DNA of 64,000 nt from Allocoleopsis franciscana PCC 7113. Its GTDB lineage: Bacteria; Cyanobacteriota; Cyanobacteriia; Cyanobacteriales; Coleofasciculaceae. The notes below the pieces were generated by a model. That model was not told the origin of the DNA. It did not search any database and saw only the letters and a list, made by a program, of their open reading frames with translations. The stretch is from the NCBI RefSeq assembly GCF_000317515.1, contig NC_019738.1, forward strand, positions 1,553,623 to 1,617,622. Reading direction: 5' to 3'. Position numbers and translations under genes: made by a program. Shown here one piece after another: positions 26,275-35,047 of the stretch (position 1 is the first letter of the stretch; the number at the start of each line of letters is the position of its first letter).

Positions 26275-28269
26275 TTAAAAATTAAACGTGGTTCGGATCG
26301 CACCAATCACAATATCGTTGTTGTTCGAGCTGTGATCGGGAGATGTGAGCCAAATTACTCCTGGTGTAATGGAAATGTTATCCGTTAGCTTGTACTCATA
26401 GAACGCTTCGATGTGCAGTGAAGTGTCTGAGTCTTTGCCGATCGCATCTCTGAGAGAACGGCTTGCCCCCGTTACTTTCGGCTCCATCCCGACAATGATG
26501 GCGGCAACACTGCCCTCTTTCCCCAAGTCTGGGAAAGCCAGGTGGGCGGCAAAGTTCCAGATACTCATATCTCCCCGTTCCAGTACCGATCCTGAGCCAT
26601 CGGTAGCGATGAGTGGGGCTAGGGTACGAGTGGCTGTATAACCTGCCCAGCCACCGACGAGAAATTTAGGGCTGAATTGCCACGAGGCTTGTATCCCGTA
26701 GGAATTACTGGAAACGGGTAAATCTAATCCTGCAAAGGGTGCCAACCGCTCAGGTAGATTGGGGTTGTCTGCCAAGGCGGAACGCAGATTAGCCCGATTG
26801 CTTCCCGCTGTGAGGTCGGCGTTGTAAGAATGAATGTAAGTCAAGCCTAAAGTAAGCTGATTAATCGGCTTGAAGGTGATTTGTGCTAGTGCTCCATAGG
26901 CACCATCAAACAAACCACTCCCTTCATCTGGTGTGCCAGCGTCACCCGCTAAATAGCCTAAGCTGAGTTCCAGGGCATCGCTGAATTCATGTCTGATGCC
27001 GATGCCAGCCCCTCCCACTAAACCATAAATCGGGTTGCGGGTTCCAAAGTTAGATAGAGCACCCGTATCTCCGTCACCATCGATAAACGGGTTAACTGTA
27101 TTGGCAAAGTCATCCGGTGCACCTGCGTTGGCTTCAATCACAACGGTTGTCTTTTCTCCAATGGGAAAAGCATACAACAGGGCATCAATGCCAATATCAT
27201 TATTGCTACCACTGCCGAAGGTACCATCACCAAATCGCAAATCTCCCTCTGGTGTAAAGGTGGAAGTACCGGAGTAGGAATCCAGGTTTACCGCTTGGAG
27301 TCGAGTTCTGAGTACATCTTTACCCGTAAAGCTGGTGTCAAAGTTGAGACGAACGCGATCGCCAAAAGCTACCACGTTGGGGATGTTCCCTCCTAGGGCG
27401 TTTTCCCCTGTGGCGATACCAGTCAGGGCAAAGATGGCTTGAGCGTTGAGCTTAGTCGTGGTAGAAAACTGAGTCAGTTCTAGTTCTGTTGTGCGTGCTT
27501 CTAGCCCATCCACCCGACCCCTCAGGTTAGCCAGTTCTGACCCAAATTCCTGAATGAGTCGCTGTACTGTCGTTAAGTCCTCTTTCGTCGCGAAGTTTGT
27601 ACCAGAACCCAACAAGCGCTCAATTTGCTGCAAACAGGCATTTAATCCTGCCGCAAATTCATAACGGCTCATCGCTCGATTGCCACGATAGGTGCCATCG
27701 GGGTAACCTGCAATACAGCCATAGCGTTCGACGAGCGATCGCAATGCTTCAAACGCCCAGTCCCCTGGAGACACATCCCTTAACTGAGAAACATTTGTAA
27801 CTTGCTCTAAGGGATCGGTGCTATCTTCGTAGCTGGGTTCTATTACACCCGCATCACTCCCATCAATTTCTTGAGGAGAATCTTGAATTAACTGAGAAAC
27901 TTTATTAATTGATTCCAGTGAATTACTCTCACTGTTGTGGTTGTAGGGATTGATGGGTTCAACTACATTGACATCTCTATCCTCCCCAGGCAACTCAGAG
28001 ATGGACACCGCCGCTTCAGTCTCTACAGACGCTAAGTTCCCCGACTGGCTTTCCGGGTTCGCTGCAATCATCGGTTCGGTGGTGGCGATCGCAGGCTCAT
28101 CGGTTGGCGGCTGGGTTGTCACCGTCTCTAGTGGCACTTCAGAGACATCAATCGCAACTTTGGCGGTAGCAGCACCATCAGCCGCTAATGCACTCGATGA
28201 CGCCAACAGCGCTCCCCCTAAAATGGCTGGACTGATCAGCCAAGATCGCCAAAAGACTCTCGAAGTCAT
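26275..28269 (-). CDS. SLH-domain iron-uptake porin (OprB-type)
   Basis: 664 residues from ATG 28269, which has GAGG eight bases upstream; an earlier in-frame start at 28302 is less likely. Signal peptide ends near SSALAAD. The SLH-like domain (VTNVSQLRDVSPGDWAFEALRSL, GCIAGYPDGTYRGNRAMSRYEF) is nearly identical to that of the next porin, followed by a coiled coil (LRGRVDGLEARTTELE) and an OprB beta-barrel ending IRTTFNF. It sits in tandem with the 23142-25643 paralogue with its own terminator and upstream region, so each is probably separately controlled. Confidence 0.9.
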   Translation of the reverse strand: MTSRVFWRSWLISPAILGGALLASSSALAADGAATAKVAIDVSEVPLETVTTQPPTDEPAIATTEPMIAANPESQSGNLASVETEAAVSISELPGEDRDVNVVEPINPYNHNSESNSLESINKVSQLIQDSPQEIDGSDAGVIEPSYEDSTDPLEQVTNVSQLRDVSPGDWAFEALRSLVERYGCIAGYPDGTYRGNRAMSRYEFAAGLNACLQQIERLLGSGTNFATKEDLTTVQRLIQEFGSELANLRGRVDGLEARTTELELTQFSTTTKLNAQAIFALTGIATGENALGGNIPNVVAFGDRVRLNFDTSFTGKDVLRTRLQAVNLDSYSGTSTFTPEGDLRFGDGTFGSGSNNDIGIDALLYAFPIGEKTTVVIEANAGAPDDFANTVNPFIDGDGDTGALSNFGTRNPIYGLVGGAGIGIRHEFSDALELSLGYLAGDAGTPDEGSGLFDGAYGALAQITFKPINQLTLGLTYIHSYNADLTAGSNRANLRSALADNPNLPERLAPFAGLDLPVSSNSYGIQASWQFSPKFLVGGWAGYTATRTLAPLIATDGSGSVLERGDMSIWNFAAHLAFPDLGKEGSVAAIIVGMEPKVTGASRSLRDAIGKDSDTSLHIEAFYEYKLTDNISITPGVIWLTSPDHSSNNNDIVIGAIRTTFNF

Positions 28270-28536
28270 GTTTATATCCTCACACCCATTAACAATGCTC
28301 AAGAAATTTAGATTATTTAACTATTAATGAGAAAAATAATCAATTTTTTTAATTCTTGGGATTTAAGGCGATTTTTGTCAAGAAATTAAATTCCTCGGCA
28401 AACCCAGCCCAGGACAGTCCTAGGAAACCTATTCTCCCAAGCGATAATGATAATACTTTTCAACCCATGAGTCAGTAGAGTATGTCCTGATGCGATCCAT
28501 GAGTCTCCTGAAATACTGGGACTCAGCCCTCAACTT

Positions 28537-28956
28537 TTAACTGTCGCTGTCTGTCTCCTCCAAGTGTTCGGCAACCGACTTATAGAGGTTGAGGACGTGA
28601 TTATCTTGAAGATGATAGAAAACCTTACGACCCCGTTTGTGATAACGCACCAGACGCAAGGCGCGTAAAGCTCTTAGCTGATGAGAAACCGCTGATTCAC
28701 TCATGTCGAGGATCGCGGCTAAGTCGCAAACACAAAGTTCTTGAATCGCTAAAACCGAAATAATTCGTAGACGGTTGGTATCGCCCAAGAGGCTGAAGAA
28801 TTCTGCCATCCGCTGGGCTTTTTCGGTGCTGAGAATTTTTTGTTGCAACCGTTCAACATCATCCATCTCAACCGGGTGTGGCGAATGACAATTGAGATCT
28901 TTGATTTCCTGAACGGGACTGACTGTAGCCCCTTGAGCTGAAAGGTGGGCTGTCAT
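28537..28956 (-). CDS. smtB: ArsR/SmtB-family metal-sensing repressor
   Basis: 139 residues. Winged-helix core (about 50-125) with ELCVCDLAAILDMSESAVSHQLRALR: the alpha3 CVC motif and recognition helix are those of SmtB/ZiaR. The C-terminal alpha5 helix DNHVLNLYKSVAEHLEE carries the D-x-H...H-x-x-E zinc site of SmtB. An N-terminal extension contains CHSPHP, an extra potential metal ligand patch. It should release DNA on zinc binding. Here it is on the same strand as, and downstream of, the metallothionein gene rather than divergent. ZiaR (efflux regulator) is the alternative name. Confidence 0.88.
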   Translation of the reverse strand: MTAHLSAQGATVSPVQEIKDLNCHSPHPVEMDDVERLQQKILSTEKAQRMAEFFSLLGDTNRLRIISVLAIQELCVCDLAAILDMSESAVSHQLRALRALRLVRYHKRGRKVFYHLQDNHVLNLYKSVAEHLEETDSDS

Positions 28957-29005
28957 TTGGGTTGGGTTTCTACAAGGTATCGCTGGGTAACTCCATCTTA
29001 ACGAA

Positions 29006-29020
29006 TGAGAATGATTAGCG
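29006..29020. promoter_or_regulatory. Fur/Zur-like 7-1-7 box upstream of smtB
   Basis: TGAGAATGATTAGCG matches the TGATAATnATTATCA 7-1-7 pattern at 12 of 14 defined positions by eye, 50 bp upstream of the smtB ATG. It might link the metal-sensor gene to iron or zinc status; chance similarity cannot be excluded in AT-rich DNA. Confidence 0.35.
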
Positions 29021-29186
29021 TTTCCAATTTTCGTTCTCAGCCACAGTCAGGGAAGCCTGAAGTTGACCCTGCCGCGAGTTATTCTTACAGAACCCTGAAG
29101 GTTACGGTGCAAGGATTACAGAATCCCAAAGTGCGGTTGAGTGGCTTAACTTTCTCAATCGCACTCTAATTTCTTTTGAGTAAGAA

Positions 29187-29351
29187 CTAACCGCAGGTAC
29201 AACCTTGATGGCTACAGCCTTTCCCATCGGTGTGACCATTGGCACAAGATTCACTACAGTAGAATTTTCCATCCTTGTCTACGGCATCATCGGTAGAAAT
29301 GACGCACAGGCAAGAATCACAGGCACATTTCATGGAAGTTACGGTGGTCAT
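29187..29351 (-). CDS. smtA: Bacterial metallothionein (SmtA type)
   Basis: 54 residues from the ATG at 29351 (AAGGAAACCATC precedes it); an in-frame ATG further upstream would add a non-homologous leader. The protein MTTVTSMKCACDSCLC..KFYCSESCANGHTDGKGCSHQGCTCG has nine cysteines and two histidines in the SmtA/BmtA arrangement, including CxCxxCxC and the zinc-finger-like YCSESCANGH. It sequesters zinc and cadmium in the cytoplasm. An SmtB-type operator lies just upstream and the repressor gene about 230 bp downstream. Confidence 0.95.
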   Translation of the reverse strand: MTTVTSMKCACDSCLCVISTDDAVDKDGKFYCSESCANGHTDGKGCSHQGCTCG

Positions 29352-29388
29352 GATGGTTTCCTTATGCATTCTGCTATTAATATAACGT

Positions 29389-29406
29389 ATGAACAGGTAT
29401 TCAGGT
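29389..29406. promoter_or_regulatory. smtO: SmtB-type operator upstream of smtA
   Basis: ATGAACAGGTATTCAGGT closely resembles the well-known SmtB site of Synechococcus (TGAACA...TATTCA), an imperfect inverted repeat 38-55 bp upstream of the smtA start. A further partial half-site (ACTGAACAAG) follows at 29409-29418. Confidence 0.65.
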
Positions 29407-29511
29407 ATACTGAACAAGTAATCCTTAACATTCCTTAAGATTTAATCCGGAATTAAACTGTTGCCAAGACTTGTTAAATTTGCTACTTTAGTTAAGCGCC
29501 GAAAATAACAA

Positions 29512-29584
<73 letters not shown>

Positions 29585-29600
29585 TTCAATATTTCTCTGT

Positions 29601-29631
29601 AACCCCAATTGATGGGGTTTTTGATTTTTTT
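29601..29631 (+). terminator. Intrinsic terminator after tRNA-Phe
   Basis: AACCCC/GGGGTT stem with a seven-base loop followed by TTTGATTTTTTT, 16 bp after the tRNA. Confidence 0.8.
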
Positions 29632-29673
29632 GCCCTCTTACCCTGATGTGACTACTGAGCGATCGCACTCACC

Positions 29674-29751
29674 GTAGGGTGTGTTAGGCGAAGCCGCAGA
29701 TCACCGTTAAGTTTGGATTCGGTAGGTTACGCTGCCGCTAACCCACCCTAC
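29674..29751. repeat. Palindromic interspersed repeat (GTAGGGTGGGTTAGCG type)
   Basis: GTAGGGTGTGTTAGGCG...AGCCGCAG at the left is complementary, with mismatches, to CTGCCGCTAACCCACCCTAC at the right. This repeat family is common between cyanobacterial genes. Confidence 0.65.
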
Positions 29752-29804
29752 TACCTGGATGAACCAAGAATTAAGCAGACGGTTTACACTGAAAAGGAAT
29801 AACT

Positions 29805-29857
29805 TGCCAGAAAGCTGAAAATCCTAATGTCAGCCCCTTAAATCTGCCTCCTGGCAT
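29805..29857 (+). pseudogene. Decayed 3' half of a tRNA-Phe
   Basis: The stretch AAGCTGAAAATCCTAATGTC...TTAAATCTGCCTCCTGGCATTCC aligns with the anticodon loop through the acceptor end and trailing bases of the intact tRNA-Phe 240-290 bp upstream (CTGAAAATCCTCGTGTC...TTCAAATCTCCGTCCTGGCATTC). The 5' half is missing and the T stem no longer pairs, so it cannot be a functional tRNA. Confidence 0.7.
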
Positions 29858-29878
29858 TCCCAAAAGAATTCCTCAAGC

Positions 29879-30265
29879 ATGGTAGTCGTTGTCGTCGTTA
29901 TCAATGTTGTAATTTCACTACTATGCCTGTATGTGGCTTGGTACTTATGGAATTTGCGTCGAGCACTAGCGATCGCCACAGCGGTAGTGACCATCTTTGA
30001 GCGTGATACCCATAACGCTTTACAGGGTGCCCCCCAAGCTATTTCTCAAGGACAGTTGGGTATACGCGGGTCTAGAGGAAGTTATCAGCAGCTAGAGATG
30101 CAGCTGCAACGAATTCAACAAATTTTGGGCTTCTTGGGTTTCGTACAAAGCCTTTTGCCAATAGTCGCACGCTCTTCGACGAGATTTCGCCAACGCACCC
30201 GTGCTGACGTTTTGAAGTCAAAATCATCTAGACGGTCACGACGTCAACAGCGCTCTAAAAGATAA
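29879..30265 (+). CDS. Conserved membrane-anchored basic protein
   Basis: 128 residues. One N-terminal membrane helix (MVVVVVVINVVISLLCLYVAWYLWNLRRAL), a central amphipathic region (LEMQLQRIQQILGFLGFVQSLLPIVA) and a strongly basic tail RRSRRQQRSKR. Related small membrane proteins precede YtxH-domain genes in many cyanobacteria, as here. No enzymatic motif is visible. No strong ribosome site is present. Confidence 0.65.
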   Translation: MVVVVVVINVVISLLCLYVAWYLWNLRRALAIATAVVTIFERDTHNALQGAPQAISQGQLGIRGSRGSYQQLEMQLQRIQQILGFLGFVQSLLPIVARSSTRFRQRTRADVLKSKSSRRSRRQQRSKR

Positions 30266-30536
30266 TGGTTCAGAGCCATCTGTCAGGAGAGTAACTCAAA
30301 TCCTGTTAAGGTATAGATTTATCTTAGGGCTACGAGCTGTAGACTAATAGCTGCGCTCCACTGACCCACTCAGGGAACATTGGCAGAGCCTTTCGCATCC
30401 TGAAAATGTTAAATGAGCAATTGCTGAATCGATCATCATCGGCAACAGGTTCAGGTCTAGCAGATGTCTCAGGCACTCGTTAGTCATCTCGCTGAGCAAA
30501 TCTGCATAAAATTGGTGTAGGAAGAGAGACCCAAAA

Positions 30537-30890
30537 ATGTCAAAGAAAAGTGCTGGAGCATTTATTAGTGGTGTGCTGTTAGGCAGCGCGATTGGAACTG
30601 TGACAGGTTTACTGATTGCGCCCCGCACAGGTCGGGATACGCGTCAACTGTTGAAAAAATCCGCAGATGCTTTACCTGATTTAGCCGAAGATTTATCCAC
30701 CAGTGTGCAACTGCAAGCGGATCGTCTTTCCGAATCAGCCTTGCGGAACTGGGATGGGACACTAGCCCGACTCCGAGAAGCGATCGCCGCCGGTATTGAA
30801 GCTTCTCAACGAGAGACCCTAGACCTGAGACCGTCCAAAACTGACGTTGCGGCTGAATCACGCCCGTCAGTTCCTGACCACCAACTGTAG
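30537..30890 (+). CDS. YtxH domain protein
   Basis: 117 residues. The N-terminus FISGVLLGSAIGTVTGLLIAPRTGRDTRQLLKKSADALPDL is the YtxH (gas-vesicle-like/stress) signature: a glycine-rich membrane helix followed by APRTGRxTR and an amphipathic helix. The rest is a charged helix and a polar tail. Role probably in envelope stress, inferred from the family. The DUF948-like gene starts 11 bp after its stop. Confidence 0.85.
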   Translation: MSKKSAGAFISGVLLGSAIGTVTGLLIAPRTGRDTRQLLKKSADALPDLAEDLSTSVQLQADRLSESALRNWDGTLARLREAIAAGIEASQRETLDLRPSKTDVAAESRPSVPDHQL

Positions 30891-30900
30891 GCAACGGCCG

Positions 30901-31506
30901 GTGATTGACCCTTTATTTTGGTTAGGATTATCCATCCTACTGGTAGCTGTCAGCTTAACGGCTGTTTTAATAGCAGCCATTCCTGCCTTACAGGAGTTAG
31001 GACGGGCGGCTCGAAGTGTAGAAAAATTAGCAGATACTCTCCGGCGGGAATTACCGCCAACTCTGGAAGCCATTCGCCTCACGGGACTAGAAATCAGCGA
31101 CTTGACCGATGATGTCAGCGAGGGCGTAAAAAGCGCCGGTCAAGTGGCGAAGCAAGTGGATCAAAGTCTCAGTGGCGTTAAAAACCAGGCGAAAAACGTG
31201 CAGGTTAATACGCGTGGTGTGGTTGCGGGAGTCAAAGCCGCTTGGAAAACTTGGAGACGTCCTAACCTCGGACGCCGATCCGTTGATCGTCTTCCACCCT
31301 CTCAGAGAACCGCTTTAGATCTGCGGGAGCGTGATCGAAGTGCCCCCATGACTGATTCAGCCACAAGCGACAATCCTTATCAAGAACATGAGGCTGATTA
31401 CGAAGATAACGACTCTAACAGGCATGAGGCTTACTATCAGAACAGCCCAGGTGATTCGCGTTTGCCGAGGCAACATGAAGACGAAGGCTTAGAATTTCCA
31501 GAGTAA
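30901..31506 (+). CDS. DUF948-like membrane protein
   Basis: About 201 residues from GTG 30901 (VIDPLFWLGLSILLVAVSLTAVLIAAI); an earlier TTG at 30847 would overlap the YtxH gene and is not needed. One N-terminal membrane helix is followed by a long heptad-like region (LGRAARSVEKLADTLRRELPPTLEAIRLTGLEISDLTDDVSEGVK, about 35-115), as in DUF948 proteins, and an acidic disordered tail. Together with the YtxH gene it forms an operon; these are structural envelope proteins of unknown detail. Confidence 0.8.
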   Translation: MIDPLFWLGLSILLVAVSLTAVLIAAIPALQELGRAARSVEKLADTLRRELPPTLEAIRLTGLEISDLTDDVSEGVKSAGQVAKQVDQSLSGVKNQAKNVQVNTRGVVAGVKAAWKTWRRPNLGRRSVDRLPPSQRTALDLRERDRSAPMTDSATSDNPYQEHEADYEDNDSNRHEAYYQNSPGDSRLPRQHEDEGLEFPE

Positions 31507-32004
31507 AGCCTCGATCTGGAGTAGTTTTTCCAGCCCCATGCCAGAGTCTGTTTCGCTCAATACAGAACATTCTCATATTTCTTTTATATCCAGCGATACA
31601 TACAGCAGTTTGCAACTTCATGAAGTACATTTTGACCCCCCTAGCCCCCCTTATTAAGGGGGGGAAATGTATCACACGAACTCGCAAAGTGCTGTAGGAG
31701 CATAACGCCACCGACTACAGAGGATAGAATTGGGCGTAACTTGTAGGGCTAGGAGCCTATGGGAGTCTACTATGGACGCCAGGACAACTTTCGATTGCTC
31801 CCAAGGGACGCTGCCTTTTGGGCGATCACAACGCCTGTGGAAACTCGTGCGGTAGGATGACTTAACTCAGTCGCTCAAGGCTTTGCGATCGCCCCTATTA
31901 TTAGACTAAAGTAAACAAGTGTAAAGAAATTATGAGTTTGACCTAATCCGTCGTTTAAACCCTCCCTTTAGTGTCCACACTTGTTGAGTTTGATAAAATC
32001 CACA
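31507..32004. other. Gene-free interval with an interspersed repeat
   Basis: Contains the CCCCCCTTATTAAGGGGGG palindrome at 31634-31664 (see separate entry) and a GCGATCGC site near 31887. No gene recognised on either strand. Confidence 0.5.
31634..31664 (-). repeat. GACCCCCCTAGCCCCCC-TTATTAA-GGGGGGG repeat
   Basis: A palindrome around TTATTAA flanked by C and G runs. The same element occurs in reverse orientation at 42735-42764, upstream of the BREX-like operon. Confidence 0.65.
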
Positions 32005-32808
32005 ATGCAGCACTTTTTTCCCAAGAGACTTCTGGTATCCCTAGCCGCGTTTTTCCTAGCCGTTTCAGTTTGGGCGATCGCACCAGCCGCGCAGGCTTTC
32101 GATAACCCTGAGTTACTGCCCAATACTCAAACACCCATCATCGATCTAGCGAACTTTCTCCCCACGCTTCAGGAAGAGGAACTGGTCAAAGATCTGGAGA
32201 ACTTCGAGACTGAAACGGGCTGGAAACTGAGAGTTTTAACTCAATACGACCGCACACCGGGTCGAGCGGTCAAAGATTTTTGGGGACTCAACGATAAAAG
32301 TGTTTTACTCATTGCTGACTCACGAGGCGGTAATATCCTGGGTTTCAACGTTGGGGATGACCTGTATCAATTCCTACCTCGCACCTTCTGGGTTGAGTTA
32401 CAAACCCGATTCGGCAACCTCTACTATGTCCGCGAAAATGGTGAAAACCGAGCGATTGTTGACTCATTAGACACGATTAAAACTTGCCTACGTCAGGGGG
32501 GTTGCCAGGTCGTCCCCGGTCTTCCACGGGAACAGTGGATTTTGACGCTAATTACTTCAGTCTTGGGTGGACTGATTTGTGGATTTGCCGCCATGCCTCG
32601 TAAAGAGGGACAAATTTTTGCTTGGCAATGGGCGTTAATCTTCTCTCCCCTGTGGGGCATTCTGTTTATTGCCTTTGGAATTGGGCCTGTGGTGACGCGC
32701 ACCTCAGAGTGGTTGCCACTCTTTCGCAACGTAATCGGCTTTGTCCTGGGTTTCCTTGTGGCTTATTTGTCACCGATCATCGCTCAATCCTCTGCCTCGG
32801 AGACGTAA
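32005..32808 (+). CDS. psb32: Psb32/TPM-domain-like thylakoid protein
   Basis: 267 residues from ATG 32005 (an upstream TTG frame start is unlikely). The N-terminus MQHFFPKRLLVSLAAFFLAVSVWAIAPAAQAFD is a clear signal peptide with an AQA cleavage site. The TPM domain follows (about 40-165; IIDLANFLPTLQEEELVKDLENFETETGWKLRVLTQ, SVLLIADSRGG). Two or three C-terminal hydrophobic helices (from LITSVLGGLICGFAAM) anchor it in the membrane. In cyanobacteria and plastids this group includes Psb32, linked to photosystem II repair; the exact orthology is inferred. Confidence 0.78.
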   Translation: MQHFFPKRLLVSLAAFFLAVSVWAIAPAAQAFDNPELLPNTQTPIIDLANFLPTLQEEELVKDLENFETETGWKLRVLTQYDRTPGRAVKDFWGLNDKSVLLIADSRGGNILGFNVGDDLYQFLPRTFWVELQTRFGNLYYVRENGENRAIVDSLDTIKTCLRQGGCQVVPGLPREQWILTLITSVLGGLICGFAAMPRKEGQIFAWQWALIFSPLWGILFIAFGIGPVVTRTSEWLPLFRNVIGFVLGFLVAYLSPIIAQSSASET

Positions 32809-32837
32809 ATATTAAGTAAATCACTAAAGTTAGTAGT

Positions 32838-32882
32838 GCGTCTTGTCTGCATCACAGGGGTCAGAGCAAGACGCCTTTTTTT
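32838..32882 (+). terminator. Intrinsic terminator of the Psb32-like gene
   Basis: GCGTCTTG (32838-32845) pairs perfectly with CAAGACGC (32867-32874) and is followed by CTTTTTTT. Confidence 0.85.
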
Positions 32883-33087
32883 GAGGCATAAAATAAAAAC
32901 GGCAGAAAATGGCGAATGTGATTTGCTGCGGCTGTGTCCTGTAGTACAGTGAGAGCATCTCATCTTCTCTTCCAACCAGGAAGTTAGGGATGAGAGAGTT
33001 TCAGCTAGCGCTTGTACACACCACTTGGGAGTGAGCGCCACATCTATCGGGACTTCAAGTTGACAAATCACATTTGGATTAAGAGAC

Positions 33088-33720
33088 ATGATGGAATGGC
33101 ATGTGACAGATGCCCAAAGTCTGGCAATTATTGACCGCGAAATCGGCGATCATATCTTTACGGCGGCAGAATATGAGATTGTGCGCCGAGTGATTTATGC
33201 CACGGCTGACTTTGAATATCTGTCTCTCATTCGGTTTTCTGAGCGAGCCTTACAGGCGGGTGCGGCGGCATTGGCGGCTCGGACTACGATAGTGGTCGAT
33301 GTGCCAATGGTGCAGGTGGGGATTACTCCTCACATTCAAAATACTTTTGCCAACCCTGTGTATTGCAGTATGGAAGCGCTGACGCGTCCGCAAAAGGAGA
33401 AGACACAAGCGGCTTGGGGAATTCAAACCCTAGCCAGACGCTATCCAGAAGGAATTTTCGTGGTAGGTCAGGCTCAAACGGCATTGACGGCGCTGATTGA
33501 ATTAATCGAGGGGGAGGAAATAAAACCCGCGTTAGTGATTGGGACACCTTCGGGGTTTGTGGATGTGGATGTGGCGAAAGACCGTCTGAAAGATTCTTTG
33601 ATTCCTCATATTCGGATTGAAGGACGTAAGGGAAGTTCGGTGGTTGCCGCTGCAATCGTTAACGGATTGGTAGACTTGGCTTGGCAAGCCTATGGACAGG
33701 ATAATGGTGATCTAAGTTAA
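33088..33720 (+). CDS. cobH: Precorrin-8X methylmutase
   Basis: 210 residues, full length. WHVTDAQSLAIIDREIGDHIFTAAEYEIVRRVIYATADFEYLSL and FVVGQAQTALTALIELI, followed by PALVIGTPSGFVDVDVAKDRL and KGSSVVAAAIVNGLVDLA, are the CobH/CbiC signature. It converts precorrin-8X to hydrogenobyrinic acid (or cobalt-precorrin-8 to cobyrinic acid) in corrin biosynthesis. The upstream 200 bp were checked for a cobalamin riboswitch B12 box and none was seen. Either of two adjacent ATGs may be used. Confidence 0.93.
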   Translation: MMEWHVTDAQSLAIIDREIGDHIFTAAEYEIVRRVIYATADFEYLSLIRFSERALQAGAAALAARTTIVVDVPMVQVGITPHIQNTFANPVYCSMEALTRPQKEKTQAAWGIQTLARRYPEGIFVVGQAQTALTALIELIEGEEIKPALVIGTPSGFVDVDVAKDRLKDSLIPHIRIEGRKGSSVVAAAIVNGLVDLAWQAYGQDNGDLS

Positions 33721-34479
33721 GGGTGTGAAGCCGATGTGGCTTGGGCGATCGCTAGGCAGTTTCCAGTTTTGGGATTTTAAAATGAGGTTGGATGGTAAGG
33801 GGTTTGAGCCTCACAGAAGTGATTGCAACGATGAATTGACATTCTCCCAATAGGGGCATTTTTAATAATAATTGGTAATGAATTGTCAAACAGACGCCTA
33901 GGCTTAGTTTTGTCTTATCTGATTTTGGTTGGAACAGCCCTAATATAAATGTTTAGCTGCGGCTGATTGCAGATATGTTTGTTAGGGGTAATCATCCTCA
34001 CATAGATTAAGCTGTTAGGCACCTAAACTGGGTACGACTAAAACGCCAAACCCTTACGCCTGAATCTTGACAGCGAATCCGAATAAGTGATTTAAATGCT
34101 GAACAGCTTACTGATAGATTACTCATAGAAAGTCCCGCTTCAGCACTTTAGCTATTAGAGTGTAATTTATTTCATAGCAGGCTAGAAGATAATACTTGAG
34201 GTTGCTGCTACTTCCGAGATAAATCACTGAGTTCTTAATTTTTACTCTTTCCTAATCAAGAATTATTAGCGTAATTTAACCTTATTAGCCCTTTTAGGTA
34301 TGGAGAATACCAACTGAAATCATATCTATTTTTTTCAGCAAGACAATAGGTAAAAGGACTTATTACCTCAGTCATGAGAAGGAGATAGTAACTCTTTCTT
34401 AAGAGAGAAGAGATGGCTGTTCCCACTTTCTAAACTATAGAAGAAATTTGCCAAAATTTTAATAAAAGGACTACAGACT
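33721..34479. other. Long gene-free interval upstream of the KGG protein
   Basis: About 760 bp, strongly AT-rich in its second half. No ORF or RNA gene recognised. A short GGTAA/TTACC hairpin lies near 34350-34368 upstream of the KGG gene, whose stress-type promoter is probably in this area. Confidence 0.45.
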
Positions 34480-34704
34480 ATGTCAGATAAAAGCAAACGT
34501 GGCTTTGCCTCTATGGATGAGGATAAACAAAGAGAGATTGCAAGCAAAGGTGGAAAGGCTGCTCACGAAAAGGGAACAGCCCATGAATTTACCTCAGAGG
34601 AAGCCAGAGAAGCAGGCCGCAAAGGTGGCGAAACTGTAAGCCAAGATCGCAAACACATGTCTGAAATTGGTCGCGAAGGTGGCAAACAAAGTCACAAAAA
34701 ATAA
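34480..34704 (+). CDS. KGG-motif stress protein (GsiB/Con-10 like)
   Basis: 74 residues, all hydrophilic, with three repeats of the Gly-rich motif: REIASKGGKAAHEKG, REAGRKGGETVSQD and SEIGREGGKQSH. This matches the KGG (stress-induced, LEA-like) family related to Bacillus GsiB and Neurospora Con-10, thought to protect during desiccation or osmotic stress. Monocistronic, with its own terminator. Ribosome site is weak (AAAAGGACTACAGACT). Confidence 0.9.
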   Translation: MSDKSKRGFASMDEDKQREIASKGGKAAHEKGTAHEFTSEEAREAGRKGGETVSQDRKHMSEIGREGGKQSHKK

Positions 34705-34734
34705 GAAAGATCGATAATAGTTTTCGTTAATCAT

Positions 34735-34764
34735 AAAAGCCTTCTGTTTAGACAGGGGGCTTTT
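34735..34764 (+). terminator. Terminator after the KGG gene
   Basis: AAAAGCC and GGGCTTTT arms with a CTG/CAG inner stem around a six-base loop; the 3' arm ends in TTTT. Confidence 0.65.
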
Positions 34765-35047
34765 ATAGATATTTTATATTTAAAGGAAGCTAGTGATAAA
34801 TTACAAAATACACAATTGTAGTTTTTTGTTTTTATGTAACTGTCACTACTAATCGGGTTCATTTAAATTGTTTTAATTGCTCATAAATTCTAAACTTTTA
34901 ATGAGTTATCGTGGCAATAGGATAAAATCGAATTATTCCCAACTCAGATTATAAAATAGGAAAATCTAACTCTAGATGGATGCTATAGCTAGGAAATAAG
35001 TCTGACAATACAGCTCAGCTTGTTTAAAATTTCCCCTCATAAATCTA

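Noticed and set aside
30867..31082. Minus-strand ORFs over the YtxH/DUF948 operon
   Set aside because: Shadow frames of clear plus-strand genes.
32890..33087. Possible cobalamin riboswitch before cobH
   Set aside because: No B12 box or recognisable core; only short unstable stems.
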